Source: Acetobacterium wieringae
GTDB lineage: Bacteria; Bacillota; Clostridia; Eubacteriales; Eubacteriaceae
Direction of reading: 5' to 3'
DNA length: 64,000 bases
Assembly: GCF_026646375.1 (NCBI RefSeq)
Contig: NZ_JAIPPU010000009.1
Span: forward strand, 62,001-126,000
Below the pieces are notes generated by a model that was not told the DNA's origin, did not search any database, and saw only the letters and a program-made list of their open reading frames with translations. Shown piece after piece: positions 55,025 to 63,898 of this stretch. Position 1 is the first letter of the stretch. Every line of letters begins with the position of its first letter. The position numbers and the translations under genes are program-made.

Positions 55025-56141
55025 GCAATGCGAAACCAATGTCCTGATTTTGGGAAAAACCGGGGTTGGGAAAACGTCGCTGTGCAACTATATTTTTGGT
55101 GCTGAAGTGATGAAGACCGGGGCTGGCCGGCCAGTCACCGGGATGGGGATTTTTACGGAAACGATTCCGCTGAGTCCTCAGTTGATCCTCCATCTTTATG
55201 ACTCATGGGGCCTGGAAGCCGATAAGTCGGAAAGCTGGAAAGTCCTGATTCATGAGGTGCTGGATCAGCATGATGTCCGGGAAATCGGAGCGTGGTTCCA
55301 TACCATCATCTATTGTCTGTCCGCCAAATCAGCCCGGGTGGAGGACTTTGATCTGGACATGATCAGGGCTTTGGGGAAGGACGGAAACCCGGTGCTGGTG
55401 GTGTTGACCCATTGTGATGTGATGAATGTGGAAACTGCTATAGCAGCCATGCGATCAGAAATCATAGCTAAAGCGGGGATTCGCAATCAGAACATTATCG
55501 AGGTTTCCAGCCAGTCCAAAACGTTGTTAAGTGGCAAGACCACCCAGGCTTTTGGAAAAGAAAAAATCATCCATCGAATCAAAGTCAATCTGCTCGATTC
55601 CATTTCTCAAAAAATGCCGCAATTATTGGCAGCGTTTGGCCATCAAAAAATCAATCAATGGTTTAAAACCTGTCAGGAGGTGGTACAGCAGCAGGTCGGC
55701 TTTATCAATCCAACTTCCGGAAAAAAAGAAATCAGTCGTAATGATTTTTTCGATCGCTCTGCCCAGGAAATAGTTGACCAGATTGCCCGGGAATCGGATG
55801 CGCTTTTTAATGAAGCCTATGAATTCTATACAGCTTTCAGCCGCCAGTTTTCTGGCAATGCTCTGGTGGAAGTGACCGACCAGCAGCGGATTCCCGAGAT
55901 TATCCACGTTCAAATTAAAAAAAGGGACAAAATTGGAACTTCGATTGCTGGAGCAATGTTATTGGCGATTCCGGTAGTGGGACTGCTGGGAAAATTTGCC
56001 ATTCAGGAAAAAACCCGGGCCTATTATCGGGAAGGGTTGCGCCATAATAAGGCATTGTTGGAAGACCATCTGAAAGTCTGTGTTGGGATGCTGACTCAGG
56101 ACTTAAAAAAAATAAATGACGAATTGGAACGTGAAGAATAA
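55017..56141 (+). CDS. Membrane-associated GTPase, second of a tandem pair
   Basis: The 374-residue product has G1 LGKTGVGKTSLCNY, G2 region RPVTGMGIFTE, G3 YDSWGLE and G4 LTHCD, so both genes use T(Q/H)xD instead of NKxD, as in some AIG1/IRG-type GTPases. The long C-terminal part is predicted helical with one membrane segment (SIAGAMLLAIPVVGLLGKF) and a charged tail. The start overlaps the previous gene by 8 bases, so equal synthesis and complex formation are likely. The two proteins resemble each other in outline but are diverged, which suggests a heteromeric pair. Confidence 0.8.
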   Translation: MAKQCETNVLILGKTGVGKTSLCNYIFGAEVMKTGAGRPVTGMGIFTETIPLSPQLILHLYDSWGLEADKSESWKVLIHEVLDQHDVREIGAWFHTIIYCLSAKSARVEDFDLDMIRALGKDGNPVLVVLTHCDVMNVETAIAAMRSEIIAKAGIRNQNIIEVSSQSKTLLSGKTTQAFGKEKIIHRIKVNLLDSISQKMPQLLAAFGHQKINQWFKTCQEVVQQQVGFINPTSGKKEISRNDFFDRSAQEIVDQIARESDALFNEAYEFYTAFSRQFSGNALVEVTDQQRIPEIIHVQIKKRDKIGTSIAGAMLLAIPVVGLLGKFAIQEKTRAYYREGLRHNKALLEDHLKVCVGMLTQDLKKINDELEREE

Positions 56142-56202
56142 TTTCCGGGTTTTGGGGTAAATAGTTAGATAACGTAAATTTTCATAAGAAGGAGAAGCAG
56201 AA

Positions 56203-56640
56203 ATGGAACTGGTAGATAAAATTGGCGTGATATATTGGAGTTATAAAGAAAGCACGGAGATCATGGCTGAAAAAATTTCCAATGGCATTGACGAAGCCGG
56301 AGCAAAAGCGATTCTGGTCAATGTGGTTGACTTTGATATTAATACGATTGACAGCTATTATAAAATTGCCCTGGGATGCCCGGCGATGGAAGGGGAAGCT
56401 CTGGAAAGAAATGAGTTCGAACCGTTTTTTAAGGCCATATCTGGTCATCTCAACGGTAAAAAGGTTGCTCTGTTTGGCTCTCACGGTTGGGGCGAAGGGG
56501 AATGGATGCATGTCTGGGAGAACCAGGTGAAAGATTTGGGAGCTCTTTTATTCGATCATGGTCTGACCATTCTGGGAGAGCCTGATAAAGCCGGACGCCG
56601 TCGCTGCGTTGAATTTGGCAAGGCGTTTGCTGAATTTTAA
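56203..56640 (+). CDS. Flavodoxin
   Basis: The 145-residue product starts with GAAGGAGAAGCAGAA-ATG and has a flavodoxin fold. The phosphate loop is atypical (YWSYKESTEIMA); the flavin-binding loops are ALGCPAMEGEALE and FGSHGWGEGEWM. The length is usual for short-chain flavodoxins of clostridia. It probably replaces ferredoxin in electron transfer. It is 61 bases downstream of the GTPase pair and may be read with it; a very strong terminator follows. Confidence 0.92.
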   Translation: MELVDKIGVIYWSYKESTEIMAEKISNGIDEAGAKAILVNVVDFDINTIDSYYKIALGCPAMEGEALERNEFEPFFKAISGHLNGKKVALFGSHGWGEGEWMHVWENQVKDLGALLFDHGLTILGEPDKAGRRRCVEFGKAFAEF

Positions 56641-56668
56641 AAGGATCCAAAAGTATTGAATCAAATAG

Positions 56669-56703
56669 AAAGCCCGGGAAGCTTAGCTTCCCGGGCTTTT
56701 GTC
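56669..56703 (+). terminator. Intrinsic terminator after the flavodoxin gene
   Basis: AAAGCCCGGGAAGCT and AGCTTCCCGGGCTTTT are a near-perfect palindrome with a minimal loop, followed by a short T-run. Confidence 0.9.
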
Positions 56704-56816
56704 ACAACATATCGTTTTTCATAAACATCAGATCCGGCGATTGATGAACAAGGGGGGTGTTCATCAATCGCTGGGTGACTGATATCGTTTTGTGGGATGA
56801 CGTGTGAATGGAGGTC

Positions 56817-58085
56817 TTAGTTCATTCGACTGACAAAATCAGAGTACGCTTCGATACCGTGTTCGTGAACGTCAAGGCCTTCAATTTCAACCACTTTTTC
56901 AACGCGGAGGCCAACTGTTTTATTAAGGACATAGAACAGCAGGAACGAAGTGGCCAGAGTCCAGGCAGCTACTGAAACGACACCGATTGCTTGAACGATC
57001 AATAGATCAATTCCACCGCCATATAATAATCCCAGAATTGCATCTTCGGTTCCCGGCAGGTAGTTAGCAAATAAGCCAACCAATAAGGTTCCCGCTACAC
57101 CGTTCATGCAGTGAACACCGACAGCCCCAACCGGGTCATCAATGCGCAGTTTCTGATCGATAAAAGGAATCCCGAAGGTGATGATGACACCAGCAACGAT
57201 ACCGATGATGATGGCACCCCAAAGGGTAACAACCAGACAACCGGCAGTGATAGCAACCAGTCCGCCCAGGACACCATTGAGAGTCATTGAGATATCCGGT
57301 TTTTTGTATCGTGCCCAAGTCAGCAGCATGACGGTTAATCCGCCAGCGGCAGCAGCCAGATTGGTAGTCATGGCAATATGTCCAATATCCAGATTGACGG
57401 CCAGCGTACTACCACAGTTGAATCCGAACCAAGCAAACCAAAGAATAAAGACACCGAGAGCACCTAAGGTTAAACTATGACCAGGAATGGCATTGGCTTT
57501 GCCGTCTTTATTGTATTTGCCAATTCGTGGCCCGACAATGATGGCACCCATGAGTGCAGTCCAACCACCAACAGAGTGAACAACAGTAGAACCGGCAAAG
57601 TCAACAAATCCCATTTGACCAAGGAATCCACCACCCCACGCCCAGTGTCCAACAACGGGGTAGATAATCAGGCTGATAAAAGCTGAGATAATGCAGTAGA
57701 CTGAGAATTTAGTACGTCCGGCAACAGCACCTGATACAATCGTGGCAGCTGTAGCGCAGAATACTGTTTGGAAAAAGATAAACAGTTCTGGAGTGACGGC
57801 TTCAAAAGCTGAAACATTGGTCAGATTTTCAGGATTGAAGAAACCGCCCAAGCCGATGAATCCGCCAACATCAGGACCAAACATGAAGGCGAAACCAAAA
57901 CAGAAGAAAAAGATTGAACCGACCATAAAGTCGACGAAATTCTTCATAATAATGTTACCGGCATTTTTAGCACGGGTAAAGCCGGTTTCAACCATTGCAA
58001 ATCCAGCCTGCATAAAGAAGACAAGGACTGCAGCCAAGAATACCCAGACAATATCAATATATTGTTGTAGTTCTAATAATTCCAT
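56817..58085 (-). CDS. amt: Ammonium transporter (Amt family)
   Basis: The 422-residue product has about 11 helices. Amt landmarks are FFMQAGFAMVETGFTRAKNAGNI, VVHSVGGWTALMGAIIVGPRIGKY, FILWFAWFGFNCGSTLA and DDPVGAVGVHCMNGVAGTLLVG with the twin pore histidines in conserved positions. The C-terminal tail (GLRVEKVVEIEGLDVHEHGIEAYSDFV) is the PII-interaction type. It lies downstream of glnB on the same strand, the classical glnK-amtB pairing, with the order reversed to PII first. Confidence 0.95.
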   Translation of the reverse strand: MELLELQQYIDIVWVFLAAVLVFFMQAGFAMVETGFTRAKNAGNIIMKNFVDFMVGSIFFFCFGFAFMFGPDVGGFIGLGGFFNPENLTNVSAFEAVTPELFIFFQTVFCATAATIVSGAVAGRTKFSVYCIISAFISLIIYPVVGHWAWGGGFLGQMGFVDFAGSTVVHSVGGWTALMGAIIVGPRIGKYNKDGKANAIPGHSLTLGALGVFILWFAWFGFNCGSTLAVNLDIGHIAMTTNLAAAAGGLTVMLLTWARYKKPDISMTLNGVLGGLVAITAGCLVVTLWGAIIIGIVAGVIITFGIPFIDQKLRIDDPVGAVGVHCMNGVAGTLLVGLFANYLPGTEDAILGLLYGGGIDLLIVQAIGVVSVAAWTLATSFLLFYVLNKTVGLRVEKVVEIEGLDVHEHGIEAYSDFVSRMN

Positions 58086-58223
58086 AATAATACCTCTCTT
58101 ATTAAAATTAAATCATACAAGTAGAAGAAAAGTAATCGCTATAAGCATAAAAAAAGAAGACAATTTTAATTCATGATTAAAATCTATCTCCTTTGATAGC
58201 TGATATTACTTTCTCTATTCATA

Positions 58224-58565
58224 TTAAATTGCATCAACTCCATGATCACCAGTACGAATACGAATAACATCGGCAACATCGTACACGAATATTTTTCCGC
58301 CACCAATTTCGTCCTCTGTAGCAAGGCGATCTTTGATGATCTTAATAATAATTCCCGCTGTTTCAGCATCTGTCACGGTTTCAACCTTTATCTTTGGAAG
58401 AAAGTTAACGGTGTAAGCCGTCCCTCGATAGGACTTTTGATAACCTTTCTGGTTTCCGTAGCCCATGATATTGGTAATCATCATCCCCTGAACATCACAG
58501 GTGTTTAAGATTTCTTTCAGATCTTCCAGTCTTTCAGGTTTAATGACTATTTCAAGCTTTTTCAT
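58224..58565 (-). CDS. glnB: Nitrogen regulatory protein P-II (GlnB/GlnK)
   Basis: The 113-residue product begins MKKLEIVIKPERLEDLKEIL and keeps the T-loop YRGTAYTVNFLPK with tyrosine 51, the usual uridylylation site, although no GlnD is visible here. GGGKIFVYDVADVIRIRTGDHG is the C-terminal nucleotide-binding signature. It starts with AAGGAGGTTCAT. The protein binds ATP/ADP and 2-oxoglutarate and would block Amt when nitrogen is ample. It lies between glnN and amt on the same strand. Confidence 0.95.
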   Translation of the reverse strand: MKKLEIVIKPERLEDLKEILNTCDVQGMMITNIMGYGNQKGYQKSYRGTAYTVNFLPKIKVETVTDAETAGIIIKIIKDRLATEDEIGGGKIFVYDVADVIRIRTGDHGVDAI

Positions 58566-58597
58566 ATGAACCTCCTTATCGTTTTACATGAAATATG

Positions 58598-58634
58598 ATA
58601 ATGGGGGGAGGGAAAATGATCCCATCCCCATTAT
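58598..58634. repeat. Hairpin between glnN and glnB
   Basis: ATAATGGGG and CCCCATTAT form a stem between the glnN stop and the glnB ribosome binding site. There is no T-tract in the minus direction. It is likely an mRNA processing or attenuation element dividing glnN from glnB-amt. Confidence 0.5.
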
Positions 58635-58649
58635 TTTTACTTTTATTGA

Positions 58650-60743
58650 TTATACGTAGAATAAAATATCTTCGTAGGTTGGGAATGGCCAGTATTTTTC
58701 GGCAACAATTTCTTCAAGAGCATCAGCAGCTAAGCGAAGTTCGCCCATGGCAGGGATGACTTTTTCACAGAAATAGTTTGCTTCAGCTTGTTCACCTTCG
58801 CATTCGTGTGCTGCAGCCAGAGTAGTTTCAAGCACATCGATGGATTTAATGAACGTTCCAAACAGGGTGGATAATCGTTCGGTCAAGGTTGTTTCAGCCG
58901 TTACATCAACTGAGCCGATGGCTTTTTTAGCAGCTAAGGTATCAACCACTTCTTTGGTATAGGTTACAACTGCTGGTGAAATTTCCCGTTTTGCCAGAGT
59001 CAACATGGTCAGTGCTTCAATGTTGATAGTTTTGATGTATTCTTCAAGCAAAATGGTCTGACGGGATTCCATTTCAGCTGGAGTGAAGATGTTATGACGG
59101 CCAAACAGAGCAACATTCTTTTCAGAAGTAAATTCAGCCAAAGCGGTCGGAGTGGTTTTTAAGTTTGGCAGACCGCGTCGGGCAGCTTCTTCAACCCATT
59201 CATCGGAGTAGTTATTGCCATTGAAGACAACATTTTTATTTTCTTTAACAGATTTTTGAAGCAGTGCATCAATTGCGGCATCTAAATCATCGGCTTTTTC
59301 CAGAACATCCGCATAATCCGAAAGAACGTCAGCAACAATGGTGTTTAATGTGATATTTGGGCCAGCAATGGACTGGTTTGAACCGAGCATTCTGAATTCA
59401 AATTTATTACCGGTAAAAGCAAATGGTGAGGTTCGGTTTCGATCCGTTGCGTCAATGATGAATTTTGGTAGGCTCTTAACACCCAGTGCCATCACCAGAT
59501 CTTTGGCTTCGGTAACCGGTTCGCCAGTTTCGATGGATTTAAGTACAGCGGTTAACTGTTCACCAAGGAAAACAGAAACAATGGCTGGAGGTGCTTCATT
59601 GGCGCCTAATCGATGATCATTACCAGCGGTGGCAACAGAAATTCTCAGCATTTCACTGTATTTGTAAACTGCTTCAATGGTTGCACAAAGGAAAATCAGG
59701 AATTGCTTATTCTCAGCTGGGTTATCTCCTGGATTTAACAGGTTTTCACCGGTGTCGGTTGACATTGAGAAGTTATTGTGTTTACCGGAACCGTTAACGC
59801 CATCAAATGGTTTTTCGTGCAGTAAGCAAGCCAGATCGTGACGGTAGGCAACGCGTTGCATAAATTCCATAATCAGTTGGTTGTTGTCGGTTGCGACATT
59901 GGTGTTAGTGAAAATTGGAGCCATCTCGTGTTGTGCAGGTGCAACTTCATTGTGTCGTGTCTTGGAAGAAATGCCTAAGCTCCAAAGCTCGCGATCTAAT
60001 TCATCCATATAGTTAGCAACACGACCACGGATTTTTCCAAAATAGTGTGTTTCCATTTCCTGACCTTTTGGTGGTTTAGCACCAAAAAGGGTACGACCGG
60101 TAAGAATTAAATCTTTTCGTTTTTTGAACATTTCCCGCTCAACCAGGAAGTATTCTTGTTCAGCACCAATGGTAGTTGTAACTTTCTTAACATCTTTGCC
60201 GAACAGTTTTAAAATACGTTTGGCATTCTCATTAAGGGTTTCCATTGATCGTAACAGTGGCGTTTTCTTATCAAGAACTTCCCCAGAGTAGGAACAGAAA
60301 ATAGTTGGGATATAAAGGGTGGTTCCCTTAATAAAAGCATAAGAGGTGGGATCCCAGGCGGTATAACCACGGGCTTCAAAGGTGGCTCGTAAGCCGCCGG
60401 ACGGGAAAGAAGAGGCATCCGGTTCACCCTTGATCAGTTCTTTGCCGGAGAATTCCATAATCACTTTGCCATCTTCAGTTGGATTGATAAATGCATCATG
60501 CTTTTCAGCAGTGATACCAGTCATTGGCTGGAACCAATGGGTGTAATGGGTGGCACCCAGCTCTAGCGCCCAATCTTTCATGGCATTTGCCACAACTTCA
60601 GCAACGTTTTCTTCCAGAGGTAAATCCTCTTTCATTGTTTTTAACAGAGAAGCATAAATGTGTTTGGGCAAACGCTTGCGCATCACTCCAGAGTTAAAAA
60701 CCTTTGATCCGAAAAGATCAGATACATTTTCATTAATTGGCAC
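58650..60743 (-). CDS. glnN: Glutamine synthetase type III
   Basis: The 697-residue product is typical of GSIII and far longer than GSI (442). It has [20 protein letters not shown] at the start, [88 protein letters not shown] is the family signature. It makes glutamine from glutamate, ammonium and ATP. Its leader carries a consensus promoter and a terminator, so expression is probably attenuated; PII and ammonium transporter follow downstream. A separate GSI lies on the other strand. Confidence 0.96.
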   Translation of the reverse strand: MPINENVSDLFGSKVFNSGVMRKRLPKHIYASLLKTMKEDLPLEENVAEVVANAMKDWALELGATHYTHWFQPMTGITAEKHDAFINPTEDGKVIMEFSGKELIKGEPDASSFPSGGLRATFEARGYTAWDPTSYAFIKGTTLYIPTIFCSYSGEVLDKKTPLLRSMETLNENAKRILKLFGKDVKKVTTTIGAEQEYFLVEREMFKKRKDLILTGRTLFGAKPPKGQEMETHYFGKIRGRVANYMDELDRELWSLGISSKTRHNEVAPAQHEMAPIFTNTNVATDNNQLIMEFMQRVAYRHDLACLLHEKPFDGVNGSGKHNNFSMSTDTGENLLNPGDNPAENKQFLIFLCATIEAVYKYSEMLRISVATAGNDHRLGANEAPPAIVSVFLGEQLTAVLKSIETGEPVTEAKDLVMALGVKSLPKFIIDATDRNRTSPFAFTGNKFEFRMLGSNQSIAGPNITLNTIVADVLSDYADVLEKADDLDAAIDALLQKSVKENKNVVFNGNNYSDEWVEEAARRGLPNLKTTPTALAEFTSEKNVALFGRHNIFTPAEMESRQTILLEEYIKTINIEALTMLTLAKREISPAVVTYTKEVVDTLAAKKAIGSVDVTAETTLTERLSTLFGTFIKSIDVLETTLAAAHECEGEQAEANYFCEKVIPAMGELRLAADALEEIVAEKYWPFPTYEDILFYV

Positions 60744-60934
60744 GTCCGTGTCCTCCTAAAATATAATTTGTATAATTATAACATAACTGTCACCATTGTC
60801 AGATATATTACAATAAAAGCTAAGTAAAATCAAATCGAAGGTTTTTTAAGATTATGGAAACCCTTCTTTCTGAGATGGAGTACTTTTTAGTTGGTGGGTT
60901 CTAAAAAGTTTAATAAGTGCAAATAAAAAGAGAT

Positions 60935-60979
60935 AAAAAAAAAGCGCCTTAGAAAGTGTTCTTACACTCTCAAAGCACC
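60935..60979 (-). terminator. Attenuator-type terminator in the glnN leader
   Basis: On the minus strand GGTGCTTTGAGAGTGT and ACACTTTCTAAGGCGC pair (with wobbles) around AAGA, followed by nine T. It lies about 45 bases after the predicted start site and 190 bases before glnN, so transcription must pass it to reach glnN. Confidence 0.8.
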
Positions 60980-60987
60980 ATTGCTAT

Positions 60988-61003
60988 TGCCACTTTCATG
61001 ACA
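60988..61003 (-). promoter_or_regulatory. Small leader hairpin ahead of the glnN terminator
   Basis: On the minus strand TGTCA-TGAAAG-TGGCA forms a 5-bp stem (one G-U) with a six-base loop just before the terminator. A pair of six-base-loop hairpins, the second overlapping a terminator, is the layout of ANTAR targets, though the consensus A1/G4 loop residues are not clearly matched. Confidence 0.35.
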
Positions 61004-61030
61004 GTTATCAGTTTTTATTAATTTAAGCCT

Positions 61031-61059
61031 ATTATAGACGATTGAAGAACGCTTGTAAA
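61031..61059 (-). promoter_or_regulatory. Promoter of glnN
   Basis: On the minus strand TTTACA and TATAAT are separated by exactly 17 bases, with transcription beginning near 61024. It is the only strong promoter in this stretch reading toward glnN. Confidence 0.8.
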
Positions 61060-61119
61060 GAAAAAATTACAAAAAATTACATGTAATGGTTATCAATTTG
61101 GAAAGGATTTTAGGAATGA

Positions 61120-61148
61120 TTTACAAAAACAAAGGCCTACTATATAAT
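61120..61148 (+). promoter_or_regulatory. Promoter of the 75-residue small protein gene
   Basis: TTTACA and TATAAT are separated by exactly 17 bases on the plus strand, about 90 bases before the start codon. It is back to back with the glnN promoter. Confidence 0.75.
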
Positions 61149-61239
61149 ATAGCTAAATAAATATAATGGCATAACAACCTAGAGAATTGTCTGCTATTTT
61201 TGTCAGCACTGGCTGATGAATTAAGAAAGGAAATTTAAA

Positions 61240-61467
61240 ATGAGTATCGAGTTTAAAATGGATGAAGAAAAGCACATCAAAGTACTGGATGCTTTGTTGG
61301 GCGATCCGGATTTGATGATGGCTTTAAATGCGGCTGAAGACTTCGAAGCTGGCTATCGGCTGGTGGCTGAACGGGTTCCTGGCTTAACTCTTGAAGAATT
61401 TGCCGGATCGATGGAAATGATGCGACAAATTGTTCTGGCACAAATGGAGAAAGGTCCAGTTCAGTAA
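61240..61467 (+). CDS. Small acidic protein of unknown function between two glutamine synthetase genes
   Basis: The 75-residue product has a good AGAAAGGAAATTTAAA-ATG start. It is acidic and predicted helical (MDEEKHIKVLDALLGDPDL, LNAAEDFEAGYRLVAERVPG, LTLEEFAGSMEMMRQIVLAQ). The DP-L-xx-L-x-AAED and G-LTLEEF pattern faintly recalls Nif11-like proteins, but the match is weak. It has its own strong promoter and a hairpin after it, and sits between divergent glnN and glnA. A small regulator of glutamine synthetase or PII is one guess. Confidence 0.7.
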   Translation: MSIEFKMDEEKHIKVLDALLGDPDLMMALNAAEDFEAGYRLVAERVPGLTLEEFAGSMEMMRQIVLAQMEKGPVQ

Positions 61468-61483
61468 GCAGAGACCGGAAGTT

Positions 61484-61525
61484 TGCCAAAAGCCTATCTG
61501 TAGAAGACGGATGGGTTTTTGGCGA
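61484..61525 (+). terminator. Hairpin after the small protein gene
   Basis: GCCAAAAGCC and GGGTTTTTGGC form a stem enclosing ATC/GAT. The T-run is inside the right arm, so it may be a weak terminator. Confidence 0.5.
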
Positions 61526-61566
61526 TAATCTGAAAACCTTGTCAGTGAAAATAAAGCAAAAAAAAA

Positions 61567-61595
61567 TTGAAAACACAGTGAAAATATGGTTTAAT
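61567..61595 (+). promoter_or_regulatory. Promoter of glnA
   Basis: TTGAAA and TTTAAT are separated by exactly 17 bases, giving a leader of about 290 bases that includes a terminator at 61649-61718. Confidence 0.6.
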
Positions 61596-61648
61596 GAGAG
61601 AACTAGTCGCGAAGTACATTGTATACAAAAATAGAATAAGAGTTGTGC

Positions 61649-61718
61649 AAAGAACAAAGGCGTTCGATCCTCCTGAACTTTTTAGAGCAGAGGGGATCAT
61701 TTAGCATGTTCTTTTTTT
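61649..61718 (+). terminator. Attenuator-type terminator in the glnA leader
   Basis: AAAGAACA and TGTTCTTT form the base of a long hairpin with GATCC/GGATC as an inner stem, followed by eight T. It lies about 175 bases before glnA, inside the leader, so glnA requires readthrough. The ANTAR protein encoded two genes down is the natural antiterminator (inference). Confidence 0.75.
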
Positions 61719-61893
61719 GTTTGTTGGACAATGGCAGAAAACCTGTGGATTCGTGAGATAAGTGGGTAAAAAAGACAGAAAACAATGCAATTGGCCAAGA
61801 GTTGGCGGCTTGTTTGAAACAGCCGCAGGATAATGGTTCGATATAGATAATAAACTTATGGAATCGGGTTTTAAAATAATTGGAGGTTAAAGA

Positions 61894-63222
61894 ATGAGCT
61901 TAGCAAAGAATATAATTGAAGCGATGAAATTTATTGAGGCGAATGATGTGAAATTTATTCGGCTTCAGTTTTGCGATCTCTTTGGACAGAATCGAAATAT
62001 TGCAATTACCGCAATGCAGATGGAACGGGCTCTGGCTAACGGGATTCCCTTTGATGCTTCACTGGTAGTAGGCTTTTCAGAGTCCCGGTATACGGATTTA
62101 ATTCTGCATCCGGATATCAGCACCATCCAGCTGCTGCCCTGGCGACCACAACAGGGTAAGGTAGCCAGAATTCTCTGTGATATCCGCTATCCCAATGGCG
62201 ATATCTTTGAGGCCGACAGCCGCTATATTTTAAAAGAGACCATCAAACGGGCCAAATCTCTGGGATATGAGTTCAACACCAGTGCGGAATGCGAGTTTTA
62301 TCTGTTTAAGCAGGACGAGAACGGTGATCCCACAACCATTCCCACCGATCAGGCCGGATATTTCGATTTGGCACCTTATGATCGAGGAGAAAACACCCGT
62401 CGGGAGATTTGCCTGACGTTGGAAGATATGGGCTTTGAGATTGAAAGTTCCCGCCATGAAGCAGGCCGGGGTCAGCATGAAATTGACTTTAAATACGATG
62501 ACGCCCTGTTGGCTGCCGATAAAATTATGACTTTTAAAACCGTAGTCAAGACGGTGGCTCAGCGAAATGGTGTTCACGCCTCATTTTTACCAAAACCGCT
62601 GATGGAAGAACCCGGCAGTGGGATGCATATTCATGTGTCGCTCTTAAAAAACGGCCAGGACATTTTTGAAAACCAGGACGGCATTCTTGGCACCGAGGCC
62701 AAACAGTTTATGGCCGGTGTCCTGGCGCATGTTAAAGGGATGACTGCCATTGCCAATCCACTGGTTAACAGCTATAAACGGTTGACTGGCGGTAAGGAAG
62801 CGCCCCGACACATTGGCTGGGGCTTTGGCAATCGTTCGCCCTTGATTCGCATTCCGATGGAGTCGAATGAGTATTATCGTTTTGAACTACGGGGGCCTGA
62901 TCCTACCTGTAATCCCTACCTGACTTTTGCCATTATTCTGGCGGCTGGTCTGGAAGGGATCGAGAAACAGATGGTGTTAATGGATGAGTTAAAGCTGGAT
63001 GAAAATGAAATAACCAGAGATCCTCAGGCAGTCAAAAGCATTCAGGAGTTGCCGATCACCTTAATAGAGGCCTTGGCCGAAATGGATGCCGATCCTTTGA
63101 TTAAAATGGTACTGGGCGATACGCTGGCTGATAAATACATCGAGCTGAAAACCGCCGAATGGATGGATTATATTAAAACCGTTCATCCCTGGGAAATTGA
63201 TCGTTACCTCTTAACTTATTAA
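61894..63222 (+). CDS. glnA: Glutamine synthetase type I
   Basis: The 442-residue product has the GSI-alpha length and motifs: FCDLFGQNRNIAIT, GYFDLAPYDRGENTRREICL, RHEAGRGQHEIDFKYDDALLA, KPLMEEPGSGMHIHVSL and NPLVNSYKRLTGGKEAPRHIGWG. The tyrosine-adenylylation loop of the beta type is absent. It starts with TTGGAGGTTAAAGA-ATG. It is transcribed with the ANTAR regulator 35 bases downstream, the arrangement known in clostridial glnA-glnR operons. Confidence 0.96.
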   Translation: MSLAKNIIEAMKFIEANDVKFIRLQFCDLFGQNRNIAITAMQMERALANGIPFDASLVVGFSESRYTDLILHPDISTIQLLPWRPQQGKVARILCDIRYPNGDIFEADSRYILKETIKRAKSLGYEFNTSAECEFYLFKQDENGDPTTIPTDQAGYFDLAPYDRGENTRREICLTLEDMGFEIESSRHEAGRGQHEIDFKYDDALLAADKIMTFKTVVKTVAQRNGVHASFLPKPLMEEPGSGMHIHVSLLKNGQDIFENQDGILGTEAKQFMAGVLAHVKGMTAIANPLVNSYKRLTGGKEAPRHIGWGFGNRSPLIRIPMESNEYYRFELRGPDPTCNPYLTFAIILAAGLEGIEKQMVLMDELKLDENEITRDPQAVKSIQELPITLIEALAEMDADPLIKMVLGDTLADKYIELKTAEWMDYIKTVHPWEIDRYLLTY

Positions 63223-63257
63223 TCCGAATCAAATCAAACAGGCAGGAGGTGAAGGGG

Positions 63258-63830
63258 ATGAGCAGCGTATTATTAGTATGTAAGCAAGATGACGTTATTC
63301 GTGGGCTGGCGGATATTCTCCGGCCGATGAATTTTCAGCTGATTGATTCGGCTAATTCAGCCGCCGAAGGCCGACGCCGACTTCAGGAAATTGAGTATGA
63401 TCTGGTGATCGTGAACACCCCTTTAGGCGATGAATTCGGTGTGGATTTTGCGGTTGATATTCTGGAAAAATTCATGGTTGGGGTGATTCTGATTGTCAAG
63501 AGTGAACTCGTGGATCATGTTGAAGAAAAACTGACCGATACAGCGGCTTTTGTTGTCCCTAAACCTCTGAATCGGCAGCTGCTGGTTCAGAATGTCCGGT
63601 TTGTCTGTCAATCCCGGGAAAAAATCCAGAAGCTGCAAAGTCAGAATCAGGCCTTAAAAGCTAAAATTGACGACCTCGGGGTCGTCTATCGGGGAAAATT
63701 GTTCCTGATGGGTCATTTGGATATGACTGAAGATCAAGCTCACCGCTACATCCAAAAAAAGGCCATGGACATGCGAACATCCCCTCGAAAGGTAGCGGAA
63801 CAGATTATCAAAACCTATGACAAAAAGTAA
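63258..63830 (+). CDS. ANTAR-domain antiterminator with pseudo-receiver domain (GlnR-like)
   Basis: The 190-residue product starts at ATG 63258, spaced from AGGAGG; a GTG at 63249 overlaps that site. The receiver-like domain has D at SVLLVCKQDD but an asparagine where the phosphoacceptor aspartate should be (LVIVNTPLGDEFG). The conserved lysine is in VVPKPLN. A coiled linker (KIQKLQSQNQALKAKIDDL) leads to an ANTAR RNA-binding domain (YRGKLFLMGHLDMTEDQAHR, YIQKKAMDMRTSPRKVAEQI). It should bind leader RNA and prevent termination at glnA and possibly glnN; the signal is likely not phosphorylation. Confidence 0.9.
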   Translation: MSSVLLVCKQDDVIRGLADILRPMNFQLIDSANSAAEGRRRLQEIEYDLVIVNTPLGDEFGVDFAVDILEKFMVGVILIVKSELVDHVEEKLTDTAAFVVPKPLNRQLLVQNVRFVCQSREKIQKLQSQNQALKAKIDDLGVVYRGKLFLMGHLDMTEDQAHRYIQKKAMDMRTSPRKVAEQIIKTYDKK

Positions 63831-63856
63831 CAAAGTAGTACATATAAAAAATGCGA

Positions 63857-63898
63857 TTAAGCTTCCTGACAGGATTAACGCTTGTTATGAAGCTTTTT
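63857..63898 (+). terminator. Possible terminator after the ANTAR gene
   Basis: AAGCTTC and GAAGCTT are perfect arms around a 23-base loop, followed by a TTTT run. Confidence 0.55.
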
